Positions 52,001-59,352 of a stretch of DNA of 64,000 nt are shown here, in pieces. How positions within the stretch are numbered: position 1 is the stretch's first letter; every line of letters begins with the position of its first letter. The stretch spans positions 1,550,001-1,614,000 of the forward strand of contig NZ_LTZG01000001.1 in the NCBI RefSeq assembly GCF_001592825.1, written 5' to 3'. This DNA is from Planococcus maritimus. GTDB lineage: Bacteria; Bacillota; Bacilli; Bacillales_A; Planococcaceae. The notes under the pieces are model-generated. The model worked only from the letters and a program-made list of their open reading frames with translations, ran no database searches and was not told where the DNA came from. A program made the translations under genes and the position numbers.

Positions 52001-52191
52001 TCGATCGTGCCGGCTGTTGAGCGGGTTAGCTTAACGTGGAACGAGCTGCGTCCTTTGACGACGGCTGTTATGGACTGATCGCTTGCTTCTGTGATGCTGA
52101 CTTTTCCGGCCATGTGAAAGGTCTGGCCTTTTTTATAAGCAGCCTGGCCACATAATTTGCGGATGTGTTTATCGCTGACCCAAAATTCCAT
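49078..52191 (-). CDS. SNF2-family helicase with N-terminal SWIM zinc finger
   Basis: A 1037-aa DNA-translocating ATPase. The N-terminal SWIM zinc finger is C-S-C-P-P then C-H-H (about 68-82); a long associated domain follows (about 100-570); the helicase core has Walker A D-E-M-G-L-G-K-T-I-Q-S (about 613-623), F-F-D-E-A-Q-A-F-K-N (motif II, DEAQ), L-T-G-T-P-I-E-N, and C-terminal motifs F-S-Q-F-T-G and Q-A-A-D-R-A-H-R-M-G-Q. AAAGGGG precedes the ATG. It resembles YwqA-type proteins; the role in DNA or RNA-polymerase handling is not set by context. Confidence 0.92.
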   Translation of the reverse strand: MEFWVSDKHIRKLCGQAAYKKGQTFHMAGKVSITEASDQSITAVVKGRSSFHVKLTRSTAGTIDAECSCPPVGFVHTYCHHIAAVMIAAEELGQRERPLAEQMFGLFEEDDAPSARLHRFDRRVPYHVEATISSGGNEQLAVTFRSGTAILKNVRNPLRFVSALSNGQYEETASIPYDPSRHALEQPVLELLQLLDKSNAQPDGQGKLIVSASDWERLLPVLRVMAQAKFENPLGEILPFHVTDTLPVSFRLDRSDTGYRLIVRGLERLQIFPKYGVALTEEAVIQPASADMKRLSGLQELMEGAGEELLIEESQVAHMMKSVLPGLEKLGPVIVTEQAIEKIGETPLRAKLYLDRVRSRLLAGLEFHYGQLIINPCEEPEGTYRQYPGVFRQLEKEQAIMELMESGRLTKTDGGFYLQDEEAEYDFLYDTVPLLEEWLEVYATTSVKMRIQKTLPGPKIRVNLPKDRTDWLEFRFDLGGIPEEELRGIIRAIREKKRYFRIPNGTLMSLETPVMAAFEEYLAVMNIDEDNFERVQRIPLLEGMRLAGSLEQHDLSEAGAEFARLLKELHHPWTQAEQLPQAFEEVLRDYQKRGFSWFRLLAKYGFGGILADEMGLGKTIQSIAFVQSVLGEIRSGDEPALIVAPSSLMYNWQAEFERFAPDIQTVIVDGPKAKRTQALKEPGDVYITSYPALRMDRGTYKDWKFHTIFFDEAQAFKNPATQTAKAVKELQARHRFALTGTPIENSLDELWSIFNVVFPALLPDRSQFAELRNADIAKRVRPFLLRRTKAEVLGEVPQKIERIEHSELHEEQKKLYTAYLAELRHEALKHLRDNSMHKNRIRILAGLTRLRQLCCHPSLFVEDYRGGSAKFEQLLEILEEARLTGRRVLVFSQFTGMLNIIGQSLLRSGRSYFYLDGSTPPKERVALCDRFNEGEEDLFLISLKAGGTGLNLTGADTVILYDLWWNPAVEQQAADRAHRMGQKREVQVLRLVAKGTIEEKMYDLQLRKQDLVDEMIQSGSEAVQSMSEEDIREILMI

Positions 52192-52350
52192 AGCGGCCCC
52201 TTTCTTCTGCGTAATAATATCTTATTTTTATTATCCGCCATGCCACGTTCAGCTTCAAGCGGGGGAGCTTTACACAAGCGCAGCTTAGATCTATAATAGA
52301 CTTAATTTTCAGATAAAATTTGATAGCTGGATTCCAAGGGGGAGATCGTA

Positions 52351-52800
52351 ATGGCTCGTGCCCGTCAAAGCATATTCATCCAAGCGCCGATCGACGATGT
52401 GTTCCAGTTCGCCAAGAAACCCGGAAACTGGACAAGTTTTTACAATCACTTATCCAAACCGGACAAGATCGAAGGCGCTGGTGATACCGGCACGGAAGTA
52501 GAGACCGTATTTTCCATTATCGGCTTACGCTTCCCTGTCGCCATCCATGTCGTCCGTTGTGAACGCAGCGGCGAGGAAGGATTTTGGGAAGGCATCATCA
52601 GCGGCAGCTTTGTTGCTCATCAAAAGAGTTATTACCGTTCGTTGGAGGGCGGAACCGAAGCGGTTTTCGAATTGGAAATCGATTTGCCCGATAGCGCATT
52701 TGACCGTTTTACCGAGCGCCTCGTCTACGACCGGCTGGAGAGAAATACACTCCGCCATACGCTTGAAAACTTGAAAGCGGCTTGTGAATTAGACCGCTAA
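52351..52800 (+). CDS. SRPBCC (START/Bet v1-like) family protein
   Basis: A 149-aa helix-grip protein with the usual N-terminal Q-S-I-F-I-Q-A-P-I-D-D-V-F-Q-F (about 6-20) and a long C-terminal helix R-L-E-R-N-T-L-R-H-T-L-E-N-L-K. Such proteins bind small hydrophobic ligands. No catalytic residues are recognisable and the ligand is unknown. GGGGGAG precedes the ATG. Monocistronic with its own terminator. Confidence 0.8.
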   Translation: MARARQSIFIQAPIDDVFQFAKKPGNWTSFYNHLSKPDKIEGAGDTGTEVETVFSIIGLRFPVAIHVVRCERSGEEGFWEGIISGSFVAHQKSYYRSLEGGTEAVFELEIDLPDSAFDRFTERLVYDRLERNTLRHTLENLKAACELDR

Positions 52801-52873
52801 GCAATCGCTGCATCCATGTATCGTGAAACCGGCTAGTGCCGCCTATACGTCCTCATCACTTATGCAGCAATGA

Positions 52874-52912
52874 AAAACCCGTACGCCAGAATTCCGGCGC
52901 ACGGGTTTTTTT
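52874..52912 (+). terminator. terminator of the SRPBCC gene
   Basis: AAAACCCGTACGCC/GGCGCACGGGTTTT stem with an eight-base loop and T7 tail. Confidence 0.9.
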
Positions 52913-52917
52913 AGGCA

Positions 52918-53035
52918 TTAAAAAACACCCCGCATAAATGCGGGATGTATCGATAGCTGCGGCGTATCAGGCCACGCTCCACAACGTGTTCCATAAAGGA
53001 ATGCCTGTCCGTCTTATGCAGCTTAGCTCATCGCG
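52918..53035 (-). ncRNA. candidate structured small RNA, about 115 nt, with own promoter and terminator
   Basis: Between a consensus promoter (53042-53070) and a terminator (CCCGCAT/ATGCGGG plus T6, 52929-52944), the minus strand can fold as outer stem AGCTGC/GCAGCT, next CAGGC/GCCTG, which encloses two hairpins TTCC-TTTAT-GGAA and CACG-TTGTGGAG-CGTG. No open frame with a ribosome binding site is present and no gene follows on this strand for 700 bp, so it is not a leader. It does not match 6S, SRP, tmRNA or RNase P RNA as I know them. Confidence 0.65.
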
Positions 53036-53041
53036 TAGTTA

Positions 53042-53070
53042 ACCATAGCCTATGCGGCGCCAACTGTCAA
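53042..53070 (-). promoter_or_regulatory. sigma-A promoter of the candidate small RNA
   Basis: Minus strand TTGACA (53065-53070), exact 17-bp spacer, TATGGT (53042-53047). A second TTGACA is 7 bp further upstream. A start site near 53035 is expected. Confidence 0.8.
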
Positions 53071-53127
53071 CTGTCAAAATTACAACAAGGCCCCTTCCCT
53101 GTTAAAACTGACCCCTAAAAATTAATC

Positions 53128-53216
53128 GGAATTGACGCTTTTAACTAGGTCAATTCCTTGCTACAGTAGTTCAAAATGACATGGCATCACAAGAAGGCCC
53201 TTGCCTAGTGGATGTC
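53128..53216 (+). promoter_or_regulatory. operator-like inverted repeat and leader hairpin before the ECF S component
   Basis: GGAATTGAC/GTCAATTCC inverted repeat (53128-53136, 53149-53157) overlaps the spacer before a TACAGT -10-like element (53162-53167). The leader then holds a hairpin GACAT..CAC.CAAG/CTTG..GTG..ATGTC (53178-53216) ending five bases before the AAGAAGG ribosome binding site. It may be a repressor site plus a small translational riboswitch; the ligand is unknown. Confidence 0.45.
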
Positions 53217-53237
53217 GAAGAAAGAAGGAATCGTTTC

Positions 53238-53774
53238 ATGCAAAAGACTACCACTTATTCCAGTTCCAAAACTTATGATTTAATCATTACTTCGATGCTC
53301 ATCGCTCTGGTATTTGTGGCGACGATGCTGCTCAATATCCGCCTGCCGATTGCAGCAAATGGCGGGCTGGTCCACCTAGGCACGACAATGTTGTTCACGG
53401 CTGCGCTATTGTTCGGGCCGAAAAAAGGCGCTATTGCCGGCGCTGTCGGGATGGGTCTTTTCGATTTAGTGTCGGGCTGGACTTTATGGGCGCCGATCAC
53501 CATTGTTGCACGCGGCTTGCAAGGCTATTTGGTCGGGAAAATTGCTTGGTCGGGCGGGCGCGGTGGCGAAAGCCTCGGCTTCAACATCCTAGCAGCGACG
53601 CTTTCCATTCCGATCATGGTCGCCATCTATTACATCGGCGAAGCCATCATCTTCAGCAGTTGGATCATCCCTGCTGCTTCTATCCCAGGAAACCTGGTTC
53701 AAAACGCAGTCGGTTTGGCACTCGCCATTCCAGTCGTAGCTGCATTGAAAAAAACGCCATACTTCCGCAACTAA
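53238..53774 (+). CDS. ECF transporter substrate-binding S component
   Basis: A 178-aa membrane protein with five to six hydrophobic segments. The N-terminus D-L-I-I-T-S-M-L-I-A-L-V-F-V-A-T and the G-P-K-K-G-A-I-A-G-A-V-G-M-G-L-F-D-L block (about 72-90) fit the ECF S family PF07155 (former DUF1393). It would pair with the shared EcfAAT module, which is not in the window. The vitamin or precursor carried is not known. The ATG at 53238 follows AAGGAA; an upstream in-frame ATG at 53181 lies inside the leader hairpin. Confidence 0.85.
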   Translation: MQKTTTYSSSKTYDLIITSMLIALVFVATMLLNIRLPIAANGGLVHLGTTMLFTAALLFGPKKGAIAGAVGMGLFDLVSGWTLWAPITIVARGLQGYLVGKIAWSGGRGGESLGFNILAATLSIPIMVAIYYIGEAIIFSSWIIPAASIPGNLVQNAVGLALAIPVVAALKKTPYFRN

Positions 53775-53776
53775 AC

Positions 53777-53815
53777 AACTGCCCCGTCCTGAAATGCCAG
53801 GACGGGGCAGTTTTC
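53777..53815. terminator. bidirectional terminator after the ECF S component
   Basis: Perfect 15-bp stem AACTGCCCCGTCCTG/CAGGACGGGGCAGTT with a six-base loop and TTTT on the + strand. It also ends the convergent acetyltransferase gene. Confidence 0.93.
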
Positions 53816-54231
53816 TATTCGGAAAATGTTTTTCTAAAACCGTAAAAAGAGCGGAATGCATATTTTTCATAAAACGAGCAAGAAGAAGCGGAAGCCAATA
53901 GTTCGAGTCGCGTATGTGGATGCCGGCTGTGGGCAAAATCCAATAGCTTCTTGCCTATCCCTAAGCCTCGATACGGCGCTCCTACCAATAATTCACAAAT
54001 ATACATGCTGACAAAACCGTCCGTCAAACCTCTGATGTACCCAATGACTTGTTGGTCTCGATTCTCCGCAACATAAGCAATGGGGGAACATTCCCAAGCT
54101 TTTTCAGTGTGTTCGCTTTGTTCAACCAAATTGGTCCAGCCCTCTTGCGCATTGAGCTCTTGTATCGACTCAAAATCATTTTTTTCATAATCGCGAATTG
54201 CTATTTGAAGCTCATCACCTGATCTTAGCAT
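53815..54231 (-). CDS. GNAT-family N-acetyltransferase
   Basis: A 138-aa single-domain GNAT with V-G-A-P-Y-R-G-L-G-I-G-K-K-L-L (acetyl-CoA loop, about 90-104) and a C-terminal S-C-S-F-Y-E-K-Y-A-F-R-S-F-Y. The ATG at 54231 is eight bases from GGAGG; the ATG two codons before lies against it. The substrate is unknown. Confidence 0.86.
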   Translation of the reverse strand: MLRSGDELQIAIRDYEKNDFESIQELNAQEGWTNLVEQSEHTEKAWECSPIAYVAENRDQQVIGYIRGLTDGFVSMYICELLVGAPYRGLGIGKKLLDFAHSRHPHTRLELLASASSCSFYEKYAFRSFYGFRKTFSE

Positions 54232-54260
54232 TCCCATTCCCTCCTATTTATCTTTTAAAA

Positions 54261-54293
54261 AAAACCGCCGAGAGCAACGCTCTCAGCGGTTTT
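54261..54293 (-). terminator. terminator of mqo
   Basis: AAAACCGCTGAGAG/CTCTCGGCGGTTTT stem with a five-base loop and T8 tail on the minus strand, 8 bp after the mqo stop. Confidence 0.92.
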
Positions 54294-54300
54294 CCTTTGC

Positions 54301-55830
54301 TTAAATTTGTGGCGTCAAATCTTCCGGAGAATGATCTGCCGGCTTGACTTCATTTAAATCCAGCACTTCTGCTGTGTATTGATGAACGTGTTTTAATAGT
54401 TCTTCGTTATCCATCAAGGATTTCCCGTAGGACGGAATCATTTCCTTGATCTGCGATTCCCAGTTTTCCAATTCCTGAGGGAAGCAGTTAGCAAGTAACT
54501 TGAGCATGACATGTACAGCCGTTGAAGCTCCAGGTGATGCCCCAAGCAACGCAGAGATGGAGCCGTCCGCTGAAGTGACTAGCTCTGTACCGAATTGCAG
54601 CGTGCCTTTGCCGCCCGCATCGGTGTCTTTGATGACCTGGACGCGCTGTCCTGCGACGACCAAATCCCAATCCTCACTCTTCGCGTTCGGGACGAATTCA
54701 CGCAACTCTTCCATGCGCTGTTCTTTCGACTGAATGACTTGCTGGATCAAGTATTGTGTCAGCGATAAGTTTTTCGCTCCGCCTGATAGCATCGTCAATA
54801 CGTTATTCGGTTTGACCGAGGCCACCAAGTCCATATAAGAGCCCGTTTTCAGGAATTTCGGCGTGAAGCCTGCGAATGGGCCAAACAACAAGGATTTCTT
54901 ATCGTCGATAAAGCGTGTGTCCAAGTGAGGCACGGACATCGGCGGTGCGCCGACTTTTGCCTTGCCGTAGACTTTTGCATTATGCTGTTCGATCACTTCC
55001 GGATTGTTGCAGACCATGAACAAGCCGCTCACTGGGAATCCGCCAATATGCTTCGATTCCGGGATGCCGGATTTCTGAAGCAAGTGAATGCTTGCTCCGC
55101 CACCGCCGATAAAGACGAACTTCGCCGTGTGTACATCGAGTTTCCCGGTTTCCAGGTTTTTGATCTTCAATAACCAACGGCCGTCTTTCATTTGTTTCAA
55201 ATCTTGTACCATATGGTGATAGTGGACATTAACGTCTTCTTTAACAAGGCGGTCGAAGAGCATGCGTGTCAACGCACCGAAATTGACGTCTGTCCCTGTG
55301 TCGATTTTCGTTGCGGCAATCGGCTCGTTGTCTTGGCGATTCGCCATGATCAACGGCATCCATTCTTTCAAGACTTCCGGGTCGTCGGAAAATTCCATGC
55401 CTGTAAAGAGTGGATTTTCAGCCATAGCGTCAAAACGCTTTTTCAGGAAACGGATATTGTCTTCGCCTTGCACCATGCTGATGTGAGGAAGCGGACGAAT
55501 GAATTCTTCCGGGTTTTTCAACAATCCCGTTTTCACAAGATGGGACCAGAACTGAGCCGATACCTGGAATTGTTCGTTAACGTCGATGGCTTTGCTGATG
55601 TCCATCGTGCCGTCTGGCTTTTCTTTCGTGTAGTTCAACTCACAAAGGGCTGCGTGGCCAGTCCCGGCGTTGTTCCATTCGTTTGAACTTTCTTCGCCAG
55701 GGCTCGACAATTTCTCGAACACATTGATTTTCATGTCTGGAGACAATTCTTTCAAAAGAATTCCCAAAGTCGCACTCATAATACCGGCACCGATTAAGAT
55801 TACATCTGTATCAGTTTCTCTATTGCTCAT
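54301..55830 (-). CDS. mqo: malate:quinone oxidoreductase
   Basis: A 509-aa FAD enzyme at the inner membrane face, oxidising malate to oxaloacetate and passing electrons to quinone. FAD motif [15 protein letters not shown] (8-22), [17 protein letters not shown] (about 50-66), and [15 protein letters not shown] (about 242-256) are hallmark Mqo segments. AAGGAAGG precedes the ATG. It is monocistronic. Confidence 0.96.
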   Translation of the reverse strand: MSNRETDTDVILIGAGIMSATLGILLKELSPDMKINVFEKLSSPGEESSNEWNNAGTGHAALCELNYTKEKPDGTMDISKAIDVNEQFQVSAQFWSHLVKTGLLKNPEEFIRPLPHISMVQGEDNIRFLKKRFDAMAENPLFTGMEFSDDPEVLKEWMPLIMANRQDNEPIAATKIDTGTDVNFGALTRMLFDRLVKEDVNVHYHHMVQDLKQMKDGRWLLKIKNLETGKLDVHTAKFVFIGGGGASIHLLQKSGIPESKHIGGFPVSGLFMVCNNPEVIEQHNAKVYGKAKVGAPPMSVPHLDTRFIDDKKSLLFGPFAGFTPKFLKTGSYMDLVASVKPNNVLTMLSGGAKNLSLTQYLIQQVIQSKEQRMEELREFVPNAKSEDWDLVVAGQRVQVIKDTDAGGKGTLQFGTELVTSADGSISALLGASPGASTAVHVMLKLLANCFPQELENWESQIKEMIPSYGKSLMDNEELLKHVHQYTAEVLDLNEVKPADHSPEDLTPQI

Positions 55831-56156
55831 GTATACCTTCCTTTTCTACGCGAGTATTAGCGGCTTTTCGAGTCCGCCGCTTCCGTATTAAATCCATCAT
55901 CTATTGTATGCCTGTTTGACCTAAAATCTCTACTACTAACAGACAATTATAAACCATTTTGCGTAAGGATTAAAGGAAATTAGCCTTTTGCGTCAAGCCA
56001 TGGCACGAAAAAGCGGATTTCTGTATTAAAGAAGTAGAATCGTCCTTCGAGCGAGTGGCATCAGCTCAGCATACCGGATTCGCCCTGCTCAATAAGCCTT
56101 CATTCCTAGCACGAGACCAACACATGACCACACACCATCCGACTGATGCCAAGTGT
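55831..56156. other. intergenic region between mqo and tag
   Basis: About 325 bp containing the presumed mqo promoter on the minus strand. No repeat, strong hairpin or supported gene is seen. Confidence 0.4.
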
Positions 56157-56720
56157 TTATTTTCGATTTCGGGTATGAAACGGACAGCTGATGATATGGT
56201 CATCAATCATCCCTATCGCCTGAAGAAACGAATAGGTCGTGACCGGCCCGACAAATTTAAAGCCGCGCTTTTTTAACTCCTTGCTAAGCTTTACGGACAA
56301 CTCCGATTGGGCGGGAATCTGACCGTCTGATGGCCATTCATTGATTACCGCTTTATCGTTTGTAAAACTCCATAGGTAGTCGGCGAAACTGGTGAATTCG
56401 GTTTGGATCTCTTTTACCGCCTGGGCATTCGAGCGGACAGATGCTAGTTTGGCGCCGTGTTTGATCACGCCGTGCTGCTCTTTGATCTCCGCTAGGGCTT
56501 CGTCTGTCAAAGCGGCGCAGTACTCGATATCGAAATTATGAAACGCGCTTTGGTAGCTATCGCGTTTAGACAGCACGATCTGCCAGGACAAACCTGCCTG
56601 TGCCCCCTCTAAACTCAGCATTTCGAATAAATAGCGTTCATCACGGCTCGGCCGGCACCATTCCTCGTCATGATAGGCTTGCATCCGTTCGTCGCCTTTT
56701 GGCCATTCGCATCGTGCCAT
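56157..56720 (-). CDS. tag: DNA-3-methyladenine glycosylase I
   Basis: A 187-aa base-excision repair enzyme removing 3-methyladenine from alkylated DNA. The N-terminus R-C-E-W-P (Cys4) and Y-H-D-E-E-W (His17) and the C-terminal H-x-x-x-C (D-D-H-I-I-S-C) provide the Tag zinc site; the recognition Glu is in L-E-G-A-Q-A-G-L-S-W. AGGAG is eight bases before the ATG at 56720. Confidence 0.94.
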   Translation of the reverse strand: MARCEWPKGDERMQAYHDEEWCRPSRDERYLFEMLSLEGAQAGLSWQIVLSKRDSYQSAFHNFDIEYCAALTDEALAEIKEQHGVIKHGAKLASVRSNAQAVKEIQTEFTSFADYLWSFTNDKAVINEWPSDGQIPAQSELSVKLSKELKKRGFKFVGPVTTYSFLQAIGMIDDHIISCPFHTRNRK

Positions 56721-56783
56721 TAGATCATCTCCTGTCATTTTCTGTTGGATCAAAAAAGAAGCAGGCATTCACTCCCTGCTCCT

Positions 56784-56978
56784 TTACCGTTCTTCGTCCT
56801 CAGATCTATTTCGTTCTTTTTCACTGACGCTCTTCATAGGTGCTTCTTGGCTCGGCACCTCATCTACTTTATTGGACTTGCTCTTTTTCAGCATCACGAG
56901 GATACTGCCGACCAACAGCCCGGTCATCAGCAGAAAAAGTCCAAAGATAACAAGTGCCACTGTAATTCCACCAAACAT
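56784..56978 (-). CDS. small single-span membrane protein, acidic/charged tail
   Basis: A 64-aa protein: hydrophobic helix at about 6-29, a Lys/Ser patch, and a charged tail ending S-E-D-E-E-R. AAGGGGG precedes the ATG. It is first of several small membrane proteins on this strand, with no recognised family. Confidence 0.55.
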   Translation of the reverse strand: MFGGITVALVIFGLFLLMTGLLVGSILVMLKKSKSNKVDEVPSQEAPMKSVSEKERNRSEDEER

Positions 56979-57016
56979 TTCCGTTCCCCCTTCCGCTATC
57001 GCTCGTCATCTTCTTT

Positions 57017-57208
57017 TCATTGTTCATTCTCCAGTTTTTTCACACGCAATTCCAGTGCCTCGACGTGTTTTTTCAAATCCGATTCGTCGACTTGTTGCTG
57101 TTTTCGATTGGCTGATGCTTTAACTGCCGCGACAACCAATACAACAAGCAGGATGAAAAAGCCCAGTAAAAAAATTGTTGCGATGATATCTCCTATATTA
57201 TACATCAT
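57017..57208 (-). CDS. small membrane protein with C-terminal coiled coil
   Basis: A 63-aa protein with one membrane span (about 8-28) followed by a short coiled coil (S-D-L-K-K-H-V-E-A-L-E-L-R-V-K-K-L-E-N-E). The ribosome binding site is weak (GGTGGG). The layout recalls LapA- or phage-shock-like small proteins, but no family is claimed. Confidence 0.5.
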   Translation of the reverse strand: MMYNIGDIIATIFLLGFFILLVVLVVAAVKASANRKQQQVDESDLKKHVEALELRVKKLENEQ

Positions 57209-57312
57209 GATATTTTCCCACCATCCATTTCCGCTTTCGCTTATTGATTAGTTTTCTCCAATTCATGGCCAAAACCCTTTTTCACAAAAGGCAAAGAACG
57301 GCTAAACCGAAA

Positions 57313-57346
57313 AAAGGCCGAGAACCCATTGACGGTTTTCGGCTTT
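57313..57346 (-). terminator. terminator of the 74-aa membrane protein gene
   Basis: AAAGCCGAAAACC/GGTTCTCGGCCTTT stem and T run on the minus strand, 21 bp after the stop codon. Confidence 0.85.
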
Positions 57347-57366
57347 CGAACTTTGAAACTAGCTGA

Positions 57367-57591
57367 TTAGCGCATCATTTCATTTACAAAATACAGTTGA
57401 TAAACAGCCGGCAACAGCAAGGCGATGACCAAACAAATCACGGCTGCTATCTTCGCCTGTTTGGTTAAGCGCGCATCTTGTGATTTCAATTGCTCGAAAA
57501 ACGTTAACGTAAAGTAAAAGCTAGCGACTAACAAGAACGCTGATACGACTCCTGTCCAGCTGCCTAGTCCGAACATCTCCATATTCGACAT
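57367..57591 (-). CDS. small two-span membrane protein
   Basis: A 74-aa protein with hydrophobic segments at about 10-33 and 46-66 joined by a charged loop (Q-L-K-S-Q-D-A-R-L-T-K-Q-A-K). GGAGGGG lies five bases before the ATG. No family is recognised. It has its own terminator. Confidence 0.6.
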   Translation of the reverse strand: MSNMEMFGLGSWTGVVSAFLLVASFYFTLTFFEQLKSQDARLTKQAKIAAVICLVIALLLPAVYQLYFVNEMMR

Positions 57592-57722
57592 TCTATCCCC
57601 TCCAAATCGTCTATATAGTTCCGTACTATGTAATAAATAACCTAAATTCTACTCAGCGCACTCACGTTTAACCGATTTTAAAGAAGCACTAATATAGCCC
57701 ATTCAATCAACTGGAATGCACT

Positions 57723-57893
57723 TTAATGTTTCTTCTTTGCACATGCATCGCACGTAAACTGGGCTTCCAGTTTTAAGTAAGCTTTGACTTCAGCGAACCC
57801 TCTGCTTTTCGGGTAGCGCATCTCGAGTTGGACCGGTTCGCCGCCTTCAATTTCCTTGCCGCACACTCGACACTTCGGTGATTCGTTGAACAT
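57723..57893 (-). CDS. 56-residue zinc-ribbon-like protein
   Basis: A 56-aa protein with two C-x-x-C pairs (C-R-V-C near residue 8 and C-D-A-C near 49) separated by a middle segment V-Q-L-E-M-R-Y-P-K-S-R-G-F-A-E-V. I recall similar short Bacilli proteins often mislabelled as siderophore-binding. A zinc ribbon is likely; the function is unknown. AAGGGGGG is a strong ribosome binding site. It lies upstream of no partner within 130 bp. Confidence 0.75.
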   Translation of the reverse strand: MFNESPKCRVCGKEIEGGEPVQLEMRYPKSRGFAEVKAYLKLEAQFTCDACAKKKH

Positions 57894-57919
57894 GAGTATC
57901 CCCCCTTCTGCTGATTAAC

Positions 57920-58465
57920 TCATTGTTTTAAACGCTCAGATAAGCCATCATCGTCCGTATAAGTGAACTTGCCGATTTTGCCTTTCTGGACGTTCGAAAA
58001 CAGGACGATGCCTTGCACTTCAGCGTGCTGCTCTTTTTCCCCTGCCTTTTGAAATACCACTTCTGCCGTGAACGTATAGCGATTCGCTGTCGTCTCGCTC
58101 AATTCGATGTCCACCTCGTCTAAGCGCAGCTCATAGCCATAAATATCAGCTAGTCCCGGGAAATAGGTACCGAAAACCCTCATGAACTGGTCCAATTCCT
58201 GATCCGTGAAGTATTCTCCATATTTTTCCTCTACTTGCTGCTCAAAAGCCGCATTCACTTCAACACCGTCCACGATTTGTTTATTGGCCGGATTCCACAT
58301 CGCCTTTAAGAATTCCTCATCAGGCCCGTTGAATTGCTGCTCCAATACCTGCTCGATCGCCGCCATTTTCGGGTCATCTGCTTTTGCTGCCAGGCACCCG
58401 CTTAAGATGAGCAAAGCCAAGAGCACAGCCAGCGCAAATTTCAGTTTCCTTTCCCCTTCCTTCAT
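57920..58465 (-). CDS. lipoprotein of unknown function
   Basis: A 181-aa lipoprotein with a lipobox L-S-G-C (Cys near 22) after a basic N-terminus, then an alpha/beta domain rich in acidic residues, with E-Q-Q-F-N-G-P-D-E-E-F near 43-53 and a C-terminal beta stretch. It resembles general Bacilli 'YhcN/DUF-type' surface lipoproteins only loosely. AAAGGAGG is eight bases before the ATG. Confidence 0.7.
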   Translation of the reverse strand: MKEGERKLKFALAVLLALLILSGCLAAKADDPKMAAIEQVLEQQFNGPDEEFLKAMWNPANKQIVDGVEVNAAFEQQVEEKYGEYFTDQELDQFMRVFGTYFPGLADIYGYELRLDEVDIELSETTANRYTFTAEVVFQKAGEKEQHAEVQGIVLFSNVQKGKIGKFTYTDDDGLSERLKQ

Positions 58466-58562
58466 CCCGTCCGCCTCCTTTACCCTTAGTACGAAAAGGC
58501 CGGACACAAGTTTCAATTTTCTGTCATATAAGGGAATTCACTTGAAAACCGAAAATTTTTTT

Positions 58563-58616
58563 CAAAAAAAAAAAGCCTTTCAACGTGCTTACCCGAAGGT
58601 TCGCAAATTGAAAGGC
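58563..58616 (-). terminator. strong terminator with T12 tail
   Basis: GCCTTTCAA/TTGAAAGGC arms with an inner CGAA/TTCG pair, followed on the minus strand by twelve T residues. It ends transcripts from the LURP-one gene or the gene fragment beside it. Confidence 0.85.
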
Positions 58617-58629
58617 GTTCCTAACTTTT

Positions 58630-58737
58630 TTAAGTATCCAAGAAGGTTTTTTCCTTTAATTCATTAGACGATAACATGAAATGTTTCACCAAATCCACTG
58701 TATGTGCCAAATCCTCGATGATAAAGTGAATGCCTTT
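58630..58737 (-). pseudogene. possible gene remnant before the T12 terminator
   Basis: A frame of about 36 codons with protein-like composition (G-I-H-F-I-I-E-D-L-A-H-T-V-D-L-V-K-H) ends in TAA at 58630 directly before the terminator, but it lacks a standard start and ribosome binding site. It looks like the 3' end of a lost gene that kept its terminator. Confidence 0.35.
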
Positions 58738-58774
58738 TATTAATATTCATCTGTAAAAGATACACTGGCTTTTC

Positions 58775-59269
58775 CTATCCTCCTGCAGAAGCACTCGAAG
58801 ATTGGTCCGCCTTCACACAATCAATCGCCACGACCAGCGAAATGATCAGGTGTTCCATTGTTTCATCTAAAATATCCACTTGGTAGGTGTCTCCCCAACT
58901 GAGCCATTGCTTGCTGACCGAACCGATGACTGTTCCATGTCGAAGAATATCAAAACTCATCTCCCACCAATTCCCTTGTACATCGATTCCTTCTGCTTCA
59001 ATGGCGTAGCGAGGCTTAAAAAAAGTAAATTCTTTTTTAATTGTGACCGATTCCCGGCCATCCACTTCCACAAAAAATGTTGGCAGAAAACTGAACGTCT
59101 TTTTCGTGATCATTCCGATTTCCTGATTTTCAGTATTTAAGATTGAAAAGGTCTTGGGAATTTTGAAAAAGCTGCCTTCTACAAAATATTGATCTCTTTC
59201 CTGCTCGTCTTTGACCGTGAACTTCTCGCTCAAGCTAAATACTTTTTGCTTAATAAATAATTGTTTCAT
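58775..59269 (-). CDS. LURP-one-related (tubby-like) protein
   Basis: A 164-aa protein of the YxjI/LURP-one family, a 12-strand beta barrel around a helix. The repeating K-Q-K-V-F-S-L-S-E-K-F-T-V, I-G-M-I-T-K-K, and Y-A-I-E-A-E-G strand patterns and W-L-S-W-G-D-T-Y-Q-V near 121-130 fit the family. Membrane or phospholipid association has been suggested for relatives; the role is unknown. AAAGGGAG precedes the ATG. Confidence 0.82.
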   Translation of the reverse strand: MKQLFIKQKVFSLSEKFTVKDEQERDQYFVEGSFFKIPKTFSILNTENQEIGMITKKTFSFLPTFFVEVDGRESVTIKKEFTFFKPRYAIEAEGIDVQGNWWEMSFDILRHGTVIGSVSKQWLSWGDTYQVDILDETMEHLIISLVVAIDCVKADQSSSASAGG

Positions 59270-59325
59270 CCTGACTCCCTTTCTGTTTCACTTTCTTAAC
59301 CAACAAAAATGTTGAAATCACATGT

Positions 59326-59341
59326 AGTTCCACGTGAAACA
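59326..59341. other. parS-like site 2 (ParB/Spo0J binding)
   Basis: AGTTCCACGTGAAACA matches TGTTNCACGTGAAACA at 15 of 16 positions (first base differs; the N is C). It is intergenic, 40.4 kb from the first site. Confidence 0.78.
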
Positions 59342-59352
59342 TCGTTCACCGC

